DNA from: Sepiola atlantica
Taxonomy: Eukaryota; Mollusca; Cephalopoda; Sepiida; Sepiolidae
Direction of reading: 5' to 3'
Assembly: GCA_963556195.1 (NCBI GenBank)
Contig: OY744531.1
Location: 51,895,700 to 51,959,699 of the forward strand
Length of the DNA: 64,000 bases
Part shown: positions 10,560-22,249 of the stretch, piece by piece
Layout of the letters: each line of letters starts with the position of its first letter
Position numbering within the stretch: the first letter of the stretch is position 1
Notes under the pieces: model-generated
Told to the model about the DNA's origin: nothing
What the model saw: only the letters and a program-made list of their open reading frames with translations
Database searches by the model: none
Position numbers and translations under genes: made by a program

Positions 10560-11147
10560 GCAACGTTTACGGACACGTGTGTCTTTGTCAATGCGGACAT
10601 ACTTTAATGCAATACAAGTCGGCGTATTTTGATCGCTTCGAATATGTAAATGCGCAAATCGATAACAATTTCGGGAAATGGTAAAGCCAGACTTCCGTTA
10701 AAAAAAGAAAATTAACAGTAAAGTAAAAACATAAACAAACAATTAAAAACAAACAAACAGAAAGTCAAAAGAAAATCCAAGATGAAAATGCATTAGCTGA
10801 AAGAAATCTCAGACCAGAACACGTGTGCAAATGTCCCCTCGCGCCATGTGGGCCTCCATTTCTCCTGCGCCTTTTCAATATGCCCTTGTGCGCAAATGCA
10901 GATTGTCTTTAGTTGAGTTCATTAAAGACGCCGGAATTGCAATTTGTATTTCCGGCAAATCCTATCAAAATATTCCAATCAGAACAAAATATGAGAAACT
11001 AATTAAAAACTAAGTGCAAATTGGAAATTACTTCCACACGTTTCTCCAATGGAATCTTCTTAACTGGTGATTGCTTTTTTCATTTGCTTTTACAATTTGC
11101 ATTCATATTTGCTATTTGGTGGAAGCGTATAATAACTATTATATTTA
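10560..11147. other. Spacer, no gene seen
   Basis: Mixed AT-rich sequence with an A-rich patch near 10700-10780. Frames are short and unrecognisable. Confidence 0.45.
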
Positions 11148-11150
11148 CTG

Positions 11151-11181
<31 letters not shown>

Positions 11182-11182
11182 A

Positions 11183-11217
<35 letters not shown>

Positions 11218-11235
11218 TAGTAGTAGAAGTAGTTG
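11148..11235. repeat. Trinucleotide array (CTA)n-(TTA)n
   Basis: About ten ACT/CTA units are followed by about fourteen ATT units, with a TAG-rich end. Confidence 0.95.
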
Positions 11236-11912
11236 TGGTTGTGGTAGTAAGAGTAGTTATAGTAATCACTTGGATTGTTCACCTTACCGGTTACCAGTGA
11301 TTTATCGCTAACACAAACCGGTGTTGTCCTCTGTAACCTGAATAACAATACGCCTCCTCACTATTTCAGTAGTGCTCCCCGTATCCTTCCGGTAGAAATC
11401 TAGATTATGCTATTCATTTTTAGACTTTGCATTTTGTGCGATTCGTGGACACTTTCCGTGATGTTGTCGTGATTTCGTGTCGTATGTATGATATTGTATA
11501 CGCCGTTGTCAGTCTTATTCACAATGGAGGTTTTATTTGAATGATGAATATATATATTAACTCAATATTACAGATAGCTAGGAGAGAGAAAAAATACTTA
11601 ACCAAAGGAGAAATTGAGACAAAGAGACAGACTGACATTCACAAAGTTACCCTCCCCTGTCTGTAGCGAGGCTTGGGGCAAACCATCGCTTCACAAGTAC
11701 GGTAGCATTCAAGTATATCTAGAGAATAGATCACGTTACCTTCTTACGGAAAAACGCCACTTCCGTCATCCACCGCAGTCATACTGTAAACTCACACCTG
11801 TCAATAATTTAACGTATTAGTCATTCATTTTTGGATCCTTTTAACTTATCAGTTACTTTTTTTAAATTCTAGAATGAGAGACTTAACCCATGTTGCTGCC
11901 ATTGTGTTTTTG
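11236..11912. other. Spacer, no gene seen
   Basis: Mixed sequence without a recognisable frame or repeat. Confidence 0.45.

Positions 11913-12397
<485 letters not shown>

Positions 12398-12433
<36 letters not shown>
12398..12433. repeat. (TA)n array
   Basis: A short TA run next to a hammerhead-like repeat. Confidence 0.96.
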
Positions 12434-12435
<2 letters not shown>

Positions 12436-12587
12436 CAGTAAGTTATACTCAAACAAGCTTTGTTGAACAACAGTGAATTTTCGCATTTGCATAACTTTTT
12501 TTAAAGGTGTTTGAAGCGTCGAGCAATCTTTTGGGTTTCAGGCGGCAGTCCATATAGTATTTCGCCGATTATTCGTAATTTGGCCAT

Positions 12588-12628
12588 TTCTCTAACGTTT
12601 TCGACCTTCTTGGTTGTCCTCAGGAGTA
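12588..12628 (-). ncRNA. Degenerate hammerhead-ribozyme-like motif
   Basis: On the minus strand the pieces come in hammerhead order: CTC (stem I), CTGAGGA (the CUGANGA box), a short ACC/GGT helix as stem II, GAAA, the palindrome AACGTT around the A15.1-U16.1 position, TA as cleavage site, then GAG closing stem I. Stem I is only 3 bp and the base of stem II is mispaired, so activity is doubtful. Short palindromic stem III is the form known from PLE-borne hammerheads. It sits in about 200 bp of non-TA sequence (12434-12650). Confidence 0.4.
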
Positions 12629-12649
12629 GGTTCTTTTTATTATAAATGA

Positions 12650-12878
12650 GAAGAAGTGAGTTATTGTTTTTTATAGATATCTTGAAAGGTGAAAGAAGGA
12701 ATAGAGATGTGTGGTTAAGTTGATTATTATTGTATGATTTTTTTGTCTTGTTATATTTTATTTTATTTGTTTGTTTATTTGGTTTTATTATTTATTTATT
12801 TATTTTTATTTAATTATGAAATACATTTAGTATGTTTGTTCCAGTGTTAAAAGCTATTTTGTTAATATTGGGCTGTTT
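12650..12878. other. T-rich spacer
   Basis: T-rich with TTTA units near 12760-12820. It may be part of the preceding repeat. Confidence 0.4.
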
Positions 12879-12879
12879 G

Positions 12880-13000
12880 GTTTAATATATATATGGAATT
12901 ACGTAACCGTGCCTCCGATCGGAAGATTCGAACCCCATATCATAGTATAATTTACCCTGGCTTCATACCATTCGGCCAACGTGACGACCACGCATTGAAA
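12880..13000 (-). repeat. tRNA-headed SINE fragment
   Basis: On the minus strand it reads CGTTGGCCGAATGGTATGAA then GGGGTTCGAATCTTCC about 30 bp later, which are box A and box B with tRNA spacing. Confidence 0.6.
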
Positions 13001-13945
13001 TGCAAATAATACGCTTTGTATTTTGAATGCAAACACAAGTACTGAGATTCTAAATACAATTCCAATCTTTAAAAGAGCGTGGGCTTTGCAATGTGGATAC
13101 TTTTAAATCTTTATTTTTTAATATATCTCGAAAGGGCTAATATAAACTGAGCTCGGTTCCCTTGCTTTCGTCGTAGGATGTTTCATCAATACTTCTAATC
13201 GTGTTTATGGAGTGCTATTTTATTACAATTTGCATGTGGTTTGTCAGCGTGACACGGCTATCAAGTTTGGTTATCCAACTTTAGGATGTTTCTAAATATT
13301 TCCGATATTTGTTTTCATCAATACCTTAGTTTGTCAATCATTCTTTGGATTTCAATATTTCCGGTCTTTTTCCAGGTTTTTCGGAAAATGACAGTAATTA
13401 AAAAATACCATATAGAAAAATTATCCAGGGAAGTCTAAAATACGGGTCAAACTCTTTTTCAGACAACACCAATACAACATTAACGCAACGTCCAAAAACA
13501 TTGCCTCAACTGCACAAATTTCTTTTTCGTCTGATACACCCACCACATTTTTTCCGTCTGTCTCACCGTTGTTGCATTTCGTCTTTTAAAACGGAGCCAG
13601 TGTCCACGCATGCAAATCACCAACAGCTACAAAACTCCACAACTCTGAGCATGCACGTTGTCAATCTTACAAATAGCTGCCCGACAAGCAAAACATCGCA
13701 ATCGGTTTGAGTTTGATGGGTTCTTATCTCAATCATCATACTTCCCCATAATAGTATGATAACACATTTGACAGATAGAAGCACGGCTGAGGACCAGGTT
13801 TAAATAATACCGACTCTAACTGGCAGACCATGTGCGCAGTGTCTTGCAATAGAAGCAACCGCCAGTTCTAAAACCGTATGGGGCGGCAACCGATCAGCGT
13901 TTGAAAGTGGCAACCATTGTAGTGCGTGATGTCTATTCCTAGTTG
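13001..13945. other. Spacer, no gene seen
   Basis: Mixed sequence. The open frame at 13501-13710 has no recognisable domain and starts at TTG rather than ATG. Confidence 0.4.
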
Positions 13946-13949
13946 ATTC

Positions 13950-14045
13950 CGTGGAAGGTGATGGTGGTTAAGTGGTGAACGTCACGGGTGTGCAAAGTTC
14001 GAATCCAGTTCGTCCCACAGAAATGATTTCATTAAGGATGTTGGC
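13950..14045 (+). repeat. tRNA-headed SINE fragment
   Basis: GGTGGTTAAGTGG (box A-like) is followed by AAGTTCGAATCC (box B) about 30 bp later. Confidence 0.5.
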
Positions 14046-14179
14046 AACCCTCATGTGGTCCCTCCTGTAAGTACCCGATGTATTTCAAGAAATAATATTA
14101 ACTCAAAAGATATCGGGAAAACCAATGCCAACAATAGAATCATCTCATTCATACGAAACGAATGAATGAGTCGATTCCA

Positions 14180-14480
14180 CACTTCATGCACAACGAGTCA
14201 TCTATTTTACCATCGCACTTGACTTGAATTTAGAATTGCAATTTTGAACGACCGCCTTTACTGCTGCGTTCGTCACAGACGAGTCGATTATACGCAAATA
14301 ATTATGTCCGATGAACTCGGGGGTGTCTACTGTGTCAATCCACTGCAGTCAGCTATTCAATGCTCAAGTTTCCAAATGCAAATTACACATCGGCTGCGTG
14401 GGTTCAATCTCATTTTGCCCATCGTTAACCCACATCAGGGGAACTCTCGTCAGTTAGTACTCCCGTATCTGGTCTGATTC
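14180..14480 (-). pseudogene. Gypsy integrase N-terminal remnant
   Basis: On the minus strand the translation parallels the integrase HHCC zinc-binding region of the Gypsy copy at 57.9-58.1 kb: an I-E-P-T-Q-P block is shared, followed by a run of aligned but decayed residues up to a K-A-A-V-like helix. Stops interrupt it. It ends the recognisable part of this copy, and the integrase core and 3' LTR are not visible. Confidence 0.6.
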
Positions 14481-14559
14481 TACTTAGGCTAGCTCGATCG
14501 AAAGAGCTTTCCCATTCACAAGTTATCCACACGGATCCAGTCCTAGCCTCATGAGCATT

Positions 14560-14831
14560 TCGCTCGCAAGTTAAAGGTTTAGTTGATACTTTTCTATAAA
14601 AGCATTGGTGACCAAGTAGTACACGCAAAGTGGGTCTGTTTTTATGTGTAAAACCATAACCTTCAACTTAGCGGCATGGCTGACTTCTCTCCACACAGCA
14701 TCAAGCTCCGGCAAGTTAATATGTTGGGTGTTCTTTGTCTGCCTTAACCAGCATGTGTCCTCGATGATGGCTTCATCAGCATCAAGAACCACTTGCAGGG
14801 CCAGCAAGCTCGCGTTCATCCACAAGATCAA
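14560..14831 (-). pseudogene. Gypsy RNase H domain
   Basis: The minus-strand frame has the RNase H pattern of this Gypsy family. An A-L-Q-V-V-L strand and the I-I-E-D-T-C-W-L-R block are followed by T-Q-H-I-N-L-P-E-L-D-A-V, which holds the catalytic Glu, and K-T-D with the catalytic Asp. The same order occurs at 57560-57830. The frame is open over about 85 residues, which makes it the best preserved block of this copy. Confidence 0.8.
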
Positions 14832-14899
14832 CTACTTCTTACCCACGCATAATCCTTCTTGAGTGAGGTTTAATTGTTGTGCCCTGGCGAGAGTATATG

Positions 14900-15790
14900 C
14901 TATTATAAACTCCAGAGGGGCATCGCTGACTTTGCCATCCCAATTCTGTGTGAAGGCGGTAGCGAGACGTTTGATGAAGTAAGTCGCAACTCGGAGTTAT
15001 CAACATACGGGAAAGTGCCCCACAAATGTCCACACATGGAGAAGATACATTTCCGTTTTATGGTCATAAGACCGTCCACAACACACCTTCTTTGCCGCCA
15101 TCGCAATTGACCATGTTCCTCCAAGACTTCTAGTACCAGCAATCTGGCGGTATTTTGTAGCTTTTCTATATCCTTGTTTGTCAGTCCGTACAGATCGAGA
15201 TGCATGCGAACGGACTCTGCCTACGTCACATCCTAATTAATGTATATGTCATCAATGTATGCCGACGTTGCTCTCTTAAAGGTTTCGTTCTGTATTTACA
15301 AAGCTTCAAACACAGGCTGCATTACCAGGGGGACCATGGAAGCCGAACCCTAACCTGGTTAAAAACAATATCTCTCTTTTGTAAATTTCATCGTATGGTA
15401 CGGACTCAAGAATTGTAAATTGTCAATTTGAAGGTATACTTTTCTGAGATCGAGAGTGTTATACATCAGCACCCTGATGTCTGAATTCTCGCAGTATCTC
15501 TGCACACACATCTGTAGCGCCCGTTAACGTAAAAAATAAAGATGTTTTGTTGGTGATAGTCCATTGCAAGACGCACCGTATGTTTACTGATCTGTAGTTC
15601 CACTATCGGGTTACAGTTGTCATCAGTATACGGCAGTAACCAAACGTTGTCAATCCCGGTCTGAAACTTACACTCATACACGTTCCTCAACTTGCTAGGC
15701 ACTAGATATTCGGAAATCCAGTTCCGAAGCTGGCCAGTTCCAGACTGCAATCCACACTCACACCGATCGTCGAGTTGTGTGTTCCCCAAA
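14900..15790 (-). pseudogene. Gypsy reverse transcriptase domain
   Basis: The element runs on the minus strand. Near 15240-15260 the translation reads A-Y-I-D-D-I-Y-I, the RT catalytic YxDD box, followed by H-L-D-L-Y-G-L-T-N-K-D, shared with the copy at 57.1-57.2 kb. The upstream part (15466-15789) carries the fingers/palm start with D-N-V-W-L-L-P-Y and an M-D-Y-H block. Several stops and frameshifts are present (for example stops just after the YIDD box). It is clearly non-functional. Confidence 0.8.
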
Positions 15791-16000
15791 CTTTATGATT
15801 CCAGACCGCCTGATGTGAATGCCACCGCTGACTTTGATGGCACCAATGCCAACAAACAGATCGAAATCAAGGGGTTTCTCTCCCATCACCAACACATCGA
15901 TCGTGACAGCGTTACCGGTTTCCGTGCGAATCGTAAGGGTTCCACCTTTTTGTTATTGCCATGTCCTGCTTCAATTAAAGCTTACATAGCTTTGCGCTCA
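15780..16000 (-). pseudogene. Gypsy protease C-terminal region
   Basis: The minus-strand translation contains T-E-T-G-N-A-V-T-I-D-V-L-V-M and E-K-P-L-D-F-D-L-F-V-G-I, matching the equivalent part of the copy at 56380-56490. The upstream region where the D-T/S-G active site is expected is scrambled. Confidence 0.6.
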
Positions 16001-16104
16001 AAATTGAAAGTACGCATTCGTGTCGAAAACAGGCAAGTGTTTTGCGTTGTCAACGTAAATGGTGATGATGGTTAGCACCGAGTTCATACGCTGCTAGAGA
16101 AATA

Positions 16105-16296
16105 GACCGTCGATCATGTATTGCTTCCAACTTCGTTCGTCATACAATGCCTGGCCTGGAGACCGATCTGGTTACATCGTTGATAGCGCGCAAGAGTTGT
16201 CTCTATTCTGCAGTTTCTAGCAAAGTGATTGTGACAATGGCATCTGGAGTACTTATACATAAAAAAAAGCATAATAAGCTCTCCGTTAATGAACAC
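16105..16296 (-). pseudogene. Gypsy gag nucleocapsid remnant (zinc knuckles)
   Basis: On the minus strand two decayed CCHC knuckles can be seen: a C-x-C-x-x-H-F-A-R-N-C arrangement and a C-N-Q-I-G-L-Q-A-R-H-C arrangement, where a Leu stands at the expected His. They lie upstream of the protease as expected for gag-pol. No LTR was found to the right of this. Confidence 0.55.
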
Positions 16297-17742
16297 ACAT
16301 AAAATTAATCTTTCCGCTTTTATTCATAACTAGATTTATATATACGACGTTACCCAGAAGTCTTTATATCTTCATTTTTGTTTCGTGTTTTTAACTATCC
16401 CATATTTTACAAATGTATCTTCATTTTTTCAATGCTATTTTGAAAGTTACATTTTATTAATGCAGTATCGTGTGTTCATTTAATTATTAAACAAATTATT
16501 ATAAACGTATAACTAAATTTTGTTAACATAATATTGTTTTAATCTTAATTTATAAAATTGTTAGATGTAAGTAGCTTCCGAAACGTTTAATCTTTTAATT
16601 AGTAGATTTACTTTGAATTCTACAGGCATGGATGACTTTCTATTCGGAAGCATTTAAGCTCCCGAATTCCTTTCAGATCCTGATGATTCACGAATAATTC
16701 GTCTTATTTCCTAAGTATTTACAAAATATTGAAATGGCTGACATGTTAACGAAGACACAACACATATCATAATTAAATCAAATATTGAATATGATTTTTT
16801 AAATAGTTTGTTTTAGGAATTTACGCTGTTGCATTTTTAATTTCGATAAGTAATCGATCCATATTAAATAAACAAAAATGTGTAAGTCCCATATAGGCGA
16901 GAAACACACACATACAGAGATACACGACTAGTGGTAACGTCATTTATTAATATAGGAATTTTGATAAGGTTATTATAGACTTGTCCAAGAGAAACGCCAG
17001 GCAAATATGTCTGTATGCAAAAGCCAAGGACGCTGCTGCAGTGACTCATGATACACTCACAGCGATAAAGAAAAACGTCTGCAACGCTTATCAGCGCGAG
17101 GAATTGAAATCGCTGTCTCGATACAGTAAGTGTAAGAAAAGTAGACAAACGGATACAAGGCGAGAAAGAAAGCGTCGGTGAGCATACGAGTATTTTCTAG
17201 ATAAGCAGTAAAATGTTATAAAAAGAATGCAAACGCTTTTCTGCTGCTGTAATAGTATAACATCCTACAGCTGCATGGAGTTTTTCTTCAGCCGTAGTGA
17301 TTGAGAATAGTAGACATTATGTAACGGATACCATCTATTTGCAGTTGTCAGTCCACACTTCTTAACGACGTTTATTTTTCATGGGTGGTCCGCGTAAAAG
17401 TATCGTCGTACTTCCACACACTATACCTGTTAAAATCCATTTAGTACTGATCAGACTCAATATCGCTTGACCTCAGTGATGAAACGCGAAGCGATATGTT
17501 ATAACAACGAGAAAAATGGCGGCCCAGGCTCACGAGTATTTAGTAGCCTTGGAAACGTTTTAGAATACAAGGGCAGAATGTGAAAAACCCTATGTTTTGT
17601 GCGCCATTTTAGGAGATTCAAAAAATTAATCTAAAATCAATTATTAAAACAATGCTTAACATATAATAAAACAATGGAAATATCTAAACTTTTATCAATT
17701 AAACGGTGATACGATAAATATGTGGAGTTTGCCAGAGAATTC

Positions 17743-17745
<3 letters not shown>
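16297..17745. other. Spacer, no gene seen
   Basis: AT-rich sequence. The region 16980-17170 has a moderately long open frame rich in Lys/Arg but no known domain. A TGATGAAACGCGAAG stretch at 17478 lacks the leading C of a hammerhead box and is not called. Confidence 0.4.

Positions 17746-17792
<47 letters not shown>
17746..17792. repeat. (TA)n array
   Basis: A TA run that abuts the MITE. Confidence 0.97.
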
Positions 17793-17796
<4 letters not shown>

Positions 17797-17952
17797 GGCA
17801 TGTGTGATTGAAGACGACAGAAATCTTCTGTTTAGTGATTGCTTTTTTTATTTTTTCCTACACGTCAAAAAGATCATTCGACGAATGGAAAAAATAAAAA
17901 AAGGAATCACTAAACAGAAGATTTCTGTCGTCTTCAATCACACATGCCTTAA
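17793..17952. mobile_element. Foldback MITE with ~65-bp terminal inverted repeats
   Basis: The left arm 17793-17858 and right arm 17889-17952 are almost perfect reverse complements, starting TTAAGGCATGTGTGATTG and ending with its complement. A loop of about 30 bp separates them. TTAA is present at both ends, which would fit a piggyBac-like target duplication, but the flanks are (TA)n so a TA duplication cannot be excluded. It has no coding capacity. Confidence 0.85.
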
Positions 17953-17976
17953 TGAAAAAATGCTGCCAAAATACAC

Positions 17977-17978
<2 letters not shown>

Positions 17979-18018
<40 letters not shown>

Positions 18019-18106
18019 TTAGCCATGCTGCTGACCGTGTGTGAGCCAGAAACACGTGTTCATGGATTACTTTCATGTACGTATAAAATTTATATATATA
18101 TATAAA

Positions 18107-18175
<69 letters not shown>
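17979..18175. repeat. (TA)n arrays
   Basis: TA runs lie at 17979-18016 and, with interruptions, 18090-18175. They flank about 75 bp of unique sequence. Confidence 0.96.
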
Positions 18176-18178
<3 letters not shown>

Positions 18179-18435
18179 TGTGTAATCGGCAGCATATTTT
18201 CAATGGTTTAAAAAATATGTCTACATACCCTTTCTAATTCAAATTTGCGTAGCCGCGCTTACAGACATAACGTGATTTTCTGACCCGAAAGTCTATGACC
18301 ATCGGACGATGGGAAAGGAAAAACAAAGAAAACACTGCTCTGACAAGGAAAATTTTATTTCTCGAATGCTCAGATTAAAATAAATTTTATTTATTTTAAC
18401 ACTACACATTGTTATGTATTTTTCAAAAAAATATA
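18176..18435. other. Spacer, no gene seen
   Basis: AT-rich, no signal. Confidence 0.4.
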
Positions 18436-18439
18436 ATAC

Positions 18440-18511
<72 letters not shown>
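18436..18511. repeat. (TA)n array
   Basis: A TA run with one TATG interruption. Confidence 0.97.
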
Positions 18512-19079
18512 CCAAGAAGTAGATAAAGTATTAAATTCAATATAATATCATTCTATGATTTAATAATAATGTCGGAACCAGATAACTTTTACACATGTGT
18601 CTAGAGGAGCCGGAAATACACACAAGTAATTCAGATTGCTTATTCCAACTACTTCATCATCAGAATGTTAAAAAGAAGACATATCGAAAAGCAATAGGAA
18701 GAACATTTAAAATATAATAAATGTGTAACATAATGAATATATTTATGTTAAGAACGGTAACATCAGATAGTATGGATTTAAATCTAGGTGGACCAGTGCA
18801 AAACCTTGACATGAAAATCTGGGGCACAAGTTCGCGCGGGAATAAAAATATAAACAAGCCTGAACTCCGGTTAGAGATCAGCGAAAAGTCAAAAAGGTGC
18901 GTTGTGACAGGTGCATTGCCTCCCTTGAAGCAATGACGTCACAATATCGTGGGAATGAAAACATGAAAGATGTTCTTTAATCAGTTTGTTTTCCGAGAAC
19001 GTGCCGATCGGATGTAACATCGAGATGTAATTCAAAAGAGAGGACATAAGAATTTAATATCTAAAAAGAGTTAATAGCG
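18512..19079. other. Spacer, no gene seen
   Basis: Mixed sequence. No frame or partner copy is recognised. Confidence 0.4.
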
Positions 19080-19290
19080 ACGGATCTGCACCCTCTTCCA
19101 CCTGCTGTAACCAAGTAGAATCAAGTTAAGAAAAACAACCACTACACAGACATTAGAGGATGACAATGACCATGGCTGCGACGTGCGGCCCACTACGACG
19201 ATGACGACGCTGAGAGGCATCGTACTAGACGATGATGATGGAGGTGATGAAATGCTACACACTGCGATGATGATGGCGACGGTGACGGGC
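19080..19290. repeat. GAT/GAC-rich degenerate trinucleotide region
   Basis: The stretch is rich in GATGAT, GACGAC and GACGATG units with a higher GC content than its surroundings. I see no gene. Confidence 0.55.
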
Positions 19291-19610
19291 GTCAGTATGC
19301 AAAAATAGAAAAGTATACGAGTATACTGAAGTAAGGTACGATTGATTTAAAAAGAACCGATTTTAATAAACGACAAGTTAAAACATGGACGATCAAATAT
19401 TTTACATCATTAGATATTAAACGTCACATACAGAACCGTTTAGCCAAAAAGCAAAAAAACACAGTCAAACTCAGTTAAACTAAACAAATAATAATGCTCA
19501 TAGCGCAATAAATTCTGTAAGGTATAAAATCAAAAGATTTTATGAGATCAATAGTCCGGAAATCAGGTAACACATGGAAAAATCGCATGGCACCCTCCAT
19601 TACCAGTGAA

Positions 19611-19612
<2 letters not shown>

Positions 19613-19653
<41 letters not shown>

Positions 19654-19672
19654 TAGATAGATAGATATATAT
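19613..19672. repeat. (TA)n-(TAGA)n microsatellite
   Basis: TA units are followed by four or five TAGA units and again TA. The Tc1 element begins directly at its end. Confidence 0.96.
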
Positions 19673-19673
19673 A

Positions 19674-20880
19674 CAGTGAGTGCAATAAGTATCCGATGCA
19701 AAGCCAAAAGTTGATTTATTTTTATTACACCAAAGTAAAAACGATAAAAAAGTGCTATTCTAATGTATTTTCGCATGATAACTACAATCCCATATCAAAC
19801 ATCAGATATAATAACGCATTCACAAGATAATTGCATAAATGTCATATTTAAGGTTCAAAAAGTATTCAATACAAAGAAAAAATAGTTTTAATATTTAGTA
19901 ATATATGCCCTCTACTGGCCATAAAAGCTTGCAAACGTTTTGGGTTCTTCCTTACAAGATTGTTACAAATGTCAACTGGAATTTTATCCCACTCTTCTTG
20001 GCAGATTCGTTTAAGTTCTGTCAGATTCCTCGGATCTCTCTTTTGTACCATTAACTTCAACTCTCGCCACAGATTTTCAATTGGATTGAGGTCAGGTGAT
20101 TGACTTGGCCATCCTAATACCTCTATTTCATTCTTATCAAACCATGCAGTAGTTTCCTTAGCCGTGTGCTTGGGATCGTTGGCCTGTTGGAATATCCAAT
20201 CATTAGGTAAGTTCAAATCATCTGCAGATTTTGTCAGATTATTTTGAAGTATAGCTCGATACATTTGAGAATTCATTCTCCCTTCTATGGTGTGAAGTTT
20301 TCCAGGGCCGGAAGAAGAGAAACAACCCCAACCAATTATACTACCGCCTCCAAACTTCAATGTAGTGATGGTATTCTTTGGATCAAATTCTGAGTTCTTT
20401 TGTCTTCAAACATGACTTACACTGTTTCGACCAAATAACTCAATTTTCCTTTCGTCTGACCATAATATTTTATCTCAAAAACTTGAAGGTTTCTCCAAAT
20501 GTTCTTTGGCAAATTTCAAACGATTCTTGATATGAATTGGCTTTAAAAAAGGGGTTTTCTTGGTGTCCGAGATTGGAATCCTTTCTTTCGAAGTACTGTC
20601 CTAATTGTATTCTTGCATACACGTGTCCCGGATGCTTCTAATTTTTTTTTGGAGTTCAGAACGAGTAATTCGTGGATTCTTCTTAACTTCAAGAACCAAA
20701 TGTCGAGCCATACAGTTAGAAATTTTGGAAGGACGCTCTGAACGTGTAGGCTTGATGTGCACTGGTATAACTTCCATCTACGAATTGTGTCACCGACGGT
20801 CGAAATTGGGATATTCAACATTGTTGAAATTTTTCTGTACCCTGAACCATCTATGTGTAGTTGAATAGACATTTTATAAA
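19674..20880 (-). pseudogene. Tc1/mariner-type transposase, inactivated
   Basis: This was a cut-and-paste DNA transposase. On the minus strand 20872-20543 carries the N-terminal helix-turn-helix region (S-G-Y-R-K-I-S-T-M-L.. S-T-V-G-D-T-I-R-R-W). After a frameshifted stretch, W-S-D-E-R-K holds the first catalytic Asp near 20455. The frame 20360-19866 then has F-Q-Q-A-N-D-P-K-H and S-P-D-L-N-P-I-E-N-L-W. The usual Q-Q-D of Tc1 is Q-Q-A here (codon GCC), so the second catalytic Asp is lost, while the Glu 34 residues later remains. A terminus CAGTGAGTGC preceded by TA lies at 19674. No matching inverted end is found to the right, so that end is deleted or highly diverged. Confidence 0.9.
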
Positions 20881-21644
20881 CGTGCGAAACAATAGAATCC
20901 TTATTTAAATGTCAGATTGTGGCTGATTTTTTTTACCAATGTTCACCCAAAACAAGGCAAGACGTCACTCTAACGTAAATGGCTACTGGGAAAGGAGTGT
21001 GAGTTTAGGGTGTGCTTTTTAAGTTCGGAACTGTGCAGCAAGAACTGAAATGTTCTGATAAAGTTAAAATAAAAATAAGCAGCCCAGAAAACCGAAATAT
21101 CTTGTAGAAGAATGTTCAAAAGTCGCTTCTCCCAAATGCGAATCTCGATCGTAGAATAACTTTCCTAATGCTCGACGTGGTCTTAATTCGTCACGTCAGC
21201 CTTCTCGCTCCTAGCAAAGTCACTGCTTTTTTTAGAACGACGAGAATTCACTCATACAAAACAATGCTCATTTGCATAAGTGAATTATCGTCGCATGACA
21301 AAAGTTGCACGTTTCGATCTTGTACAAAGAAAAAGATTTGTAAAATTTAATGAAAAAAAATTACGCCACTTAGTATTTGCATGAGAGAGTAACTACGATG
21401 AATATATTGATTTTATTGGGAAAAACATTAGTAATCATGTTTTTAAATGAAAATAATTCACTTCGAACTAATGCCGAATAACCTTCATGTCTACTTTTTT
21501 GATGATTATAAAAAGAAAAAAAAACACGTTACTTAATGTGTTTTAAAAATATTTATGTAATGTTATTTTTATGTTATTATATCATTTAATTTCTTTAGAT
21601 TTATAAAACATGTATCCAGTTCAAAAAAAATCCATTAGACTTAC
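20881..21644. other. Spacer, no gene seen
   Basis: Possibly includes the right flank of the Tc1 element. No inverted terminus and no other domain can be recognised. Confidence 0.4.
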
Positions 21645-21705
21645 GTGAGATTCGAACTCGAGTAGTGATAACGTAAAAGGTACTGACTTACTAATGTGTG
21701 TTGTG
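21645..21705 (-). repeat. tRNA-headed SINE fragment
   Basis: On the minus strand it reads TTAGTAAGTCAGTACC, then CGAGTTCGAATCTCACG about 20 bp later, with tRNA-like spacing. Confidence 0.5.
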
Positions 21706-22249
21706 CCTATTCTTGTTTTTTGTCAACCAATCACATGTTTCGATTTACCTGCACACACACAAACTACAAAACACCATAACGTATATGGATTGACACTTCT
21801 CTTCTAAGAATGTTATAAGAATAAAGCCCTAAAAGCTTCTGTACGCCATTAGTTATTGACATACAAATGACGTCAAACGTACGTTCTCTCAAACCATGTG
21901 AGCTAGCCCAACTAATCAGTTTCTGCTATTTCTCCATCCACCATTTTTATGTAACATCTACTTTTACTTATATTGATAGGCAATCCATGTGAACCTGTTT
22001 GAACCCAGTAAATCACACGAGTTTTTCTGTTTAACCGTGGATAGACGATATCTGTGTGGTTGGAGTCGGAAATGGCGTCTGACGTTATGACGTAAGAAAC
22101 ATGAGCTAAAAAAAATACTACAGTTAACGCGTATTTGATTCGCTCGTTTTCGTGTGACGTGGCGAAATTATTTTATCAAAAAGTTAAAATTGCTCACAAG
22201 AAATTCAATTAGTACAATAATTAAAAACAACTGAATTACTTTTCTTTAT
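21706..22249. other. Spacer, no gene seen
   Basis: Mixed sequence without recognised features. Confidence 0.4.

Noticed and set aside
15692..16075. 127-codon plus-strand frame
   Set aside because: It is antisense to the Gypsy protease/RT region, which is the recognisable coding strand.
16676..16705. Hammerhead starting at CTGATGA
   Set aside because: No GAAA box and no stem II or stem I partner.
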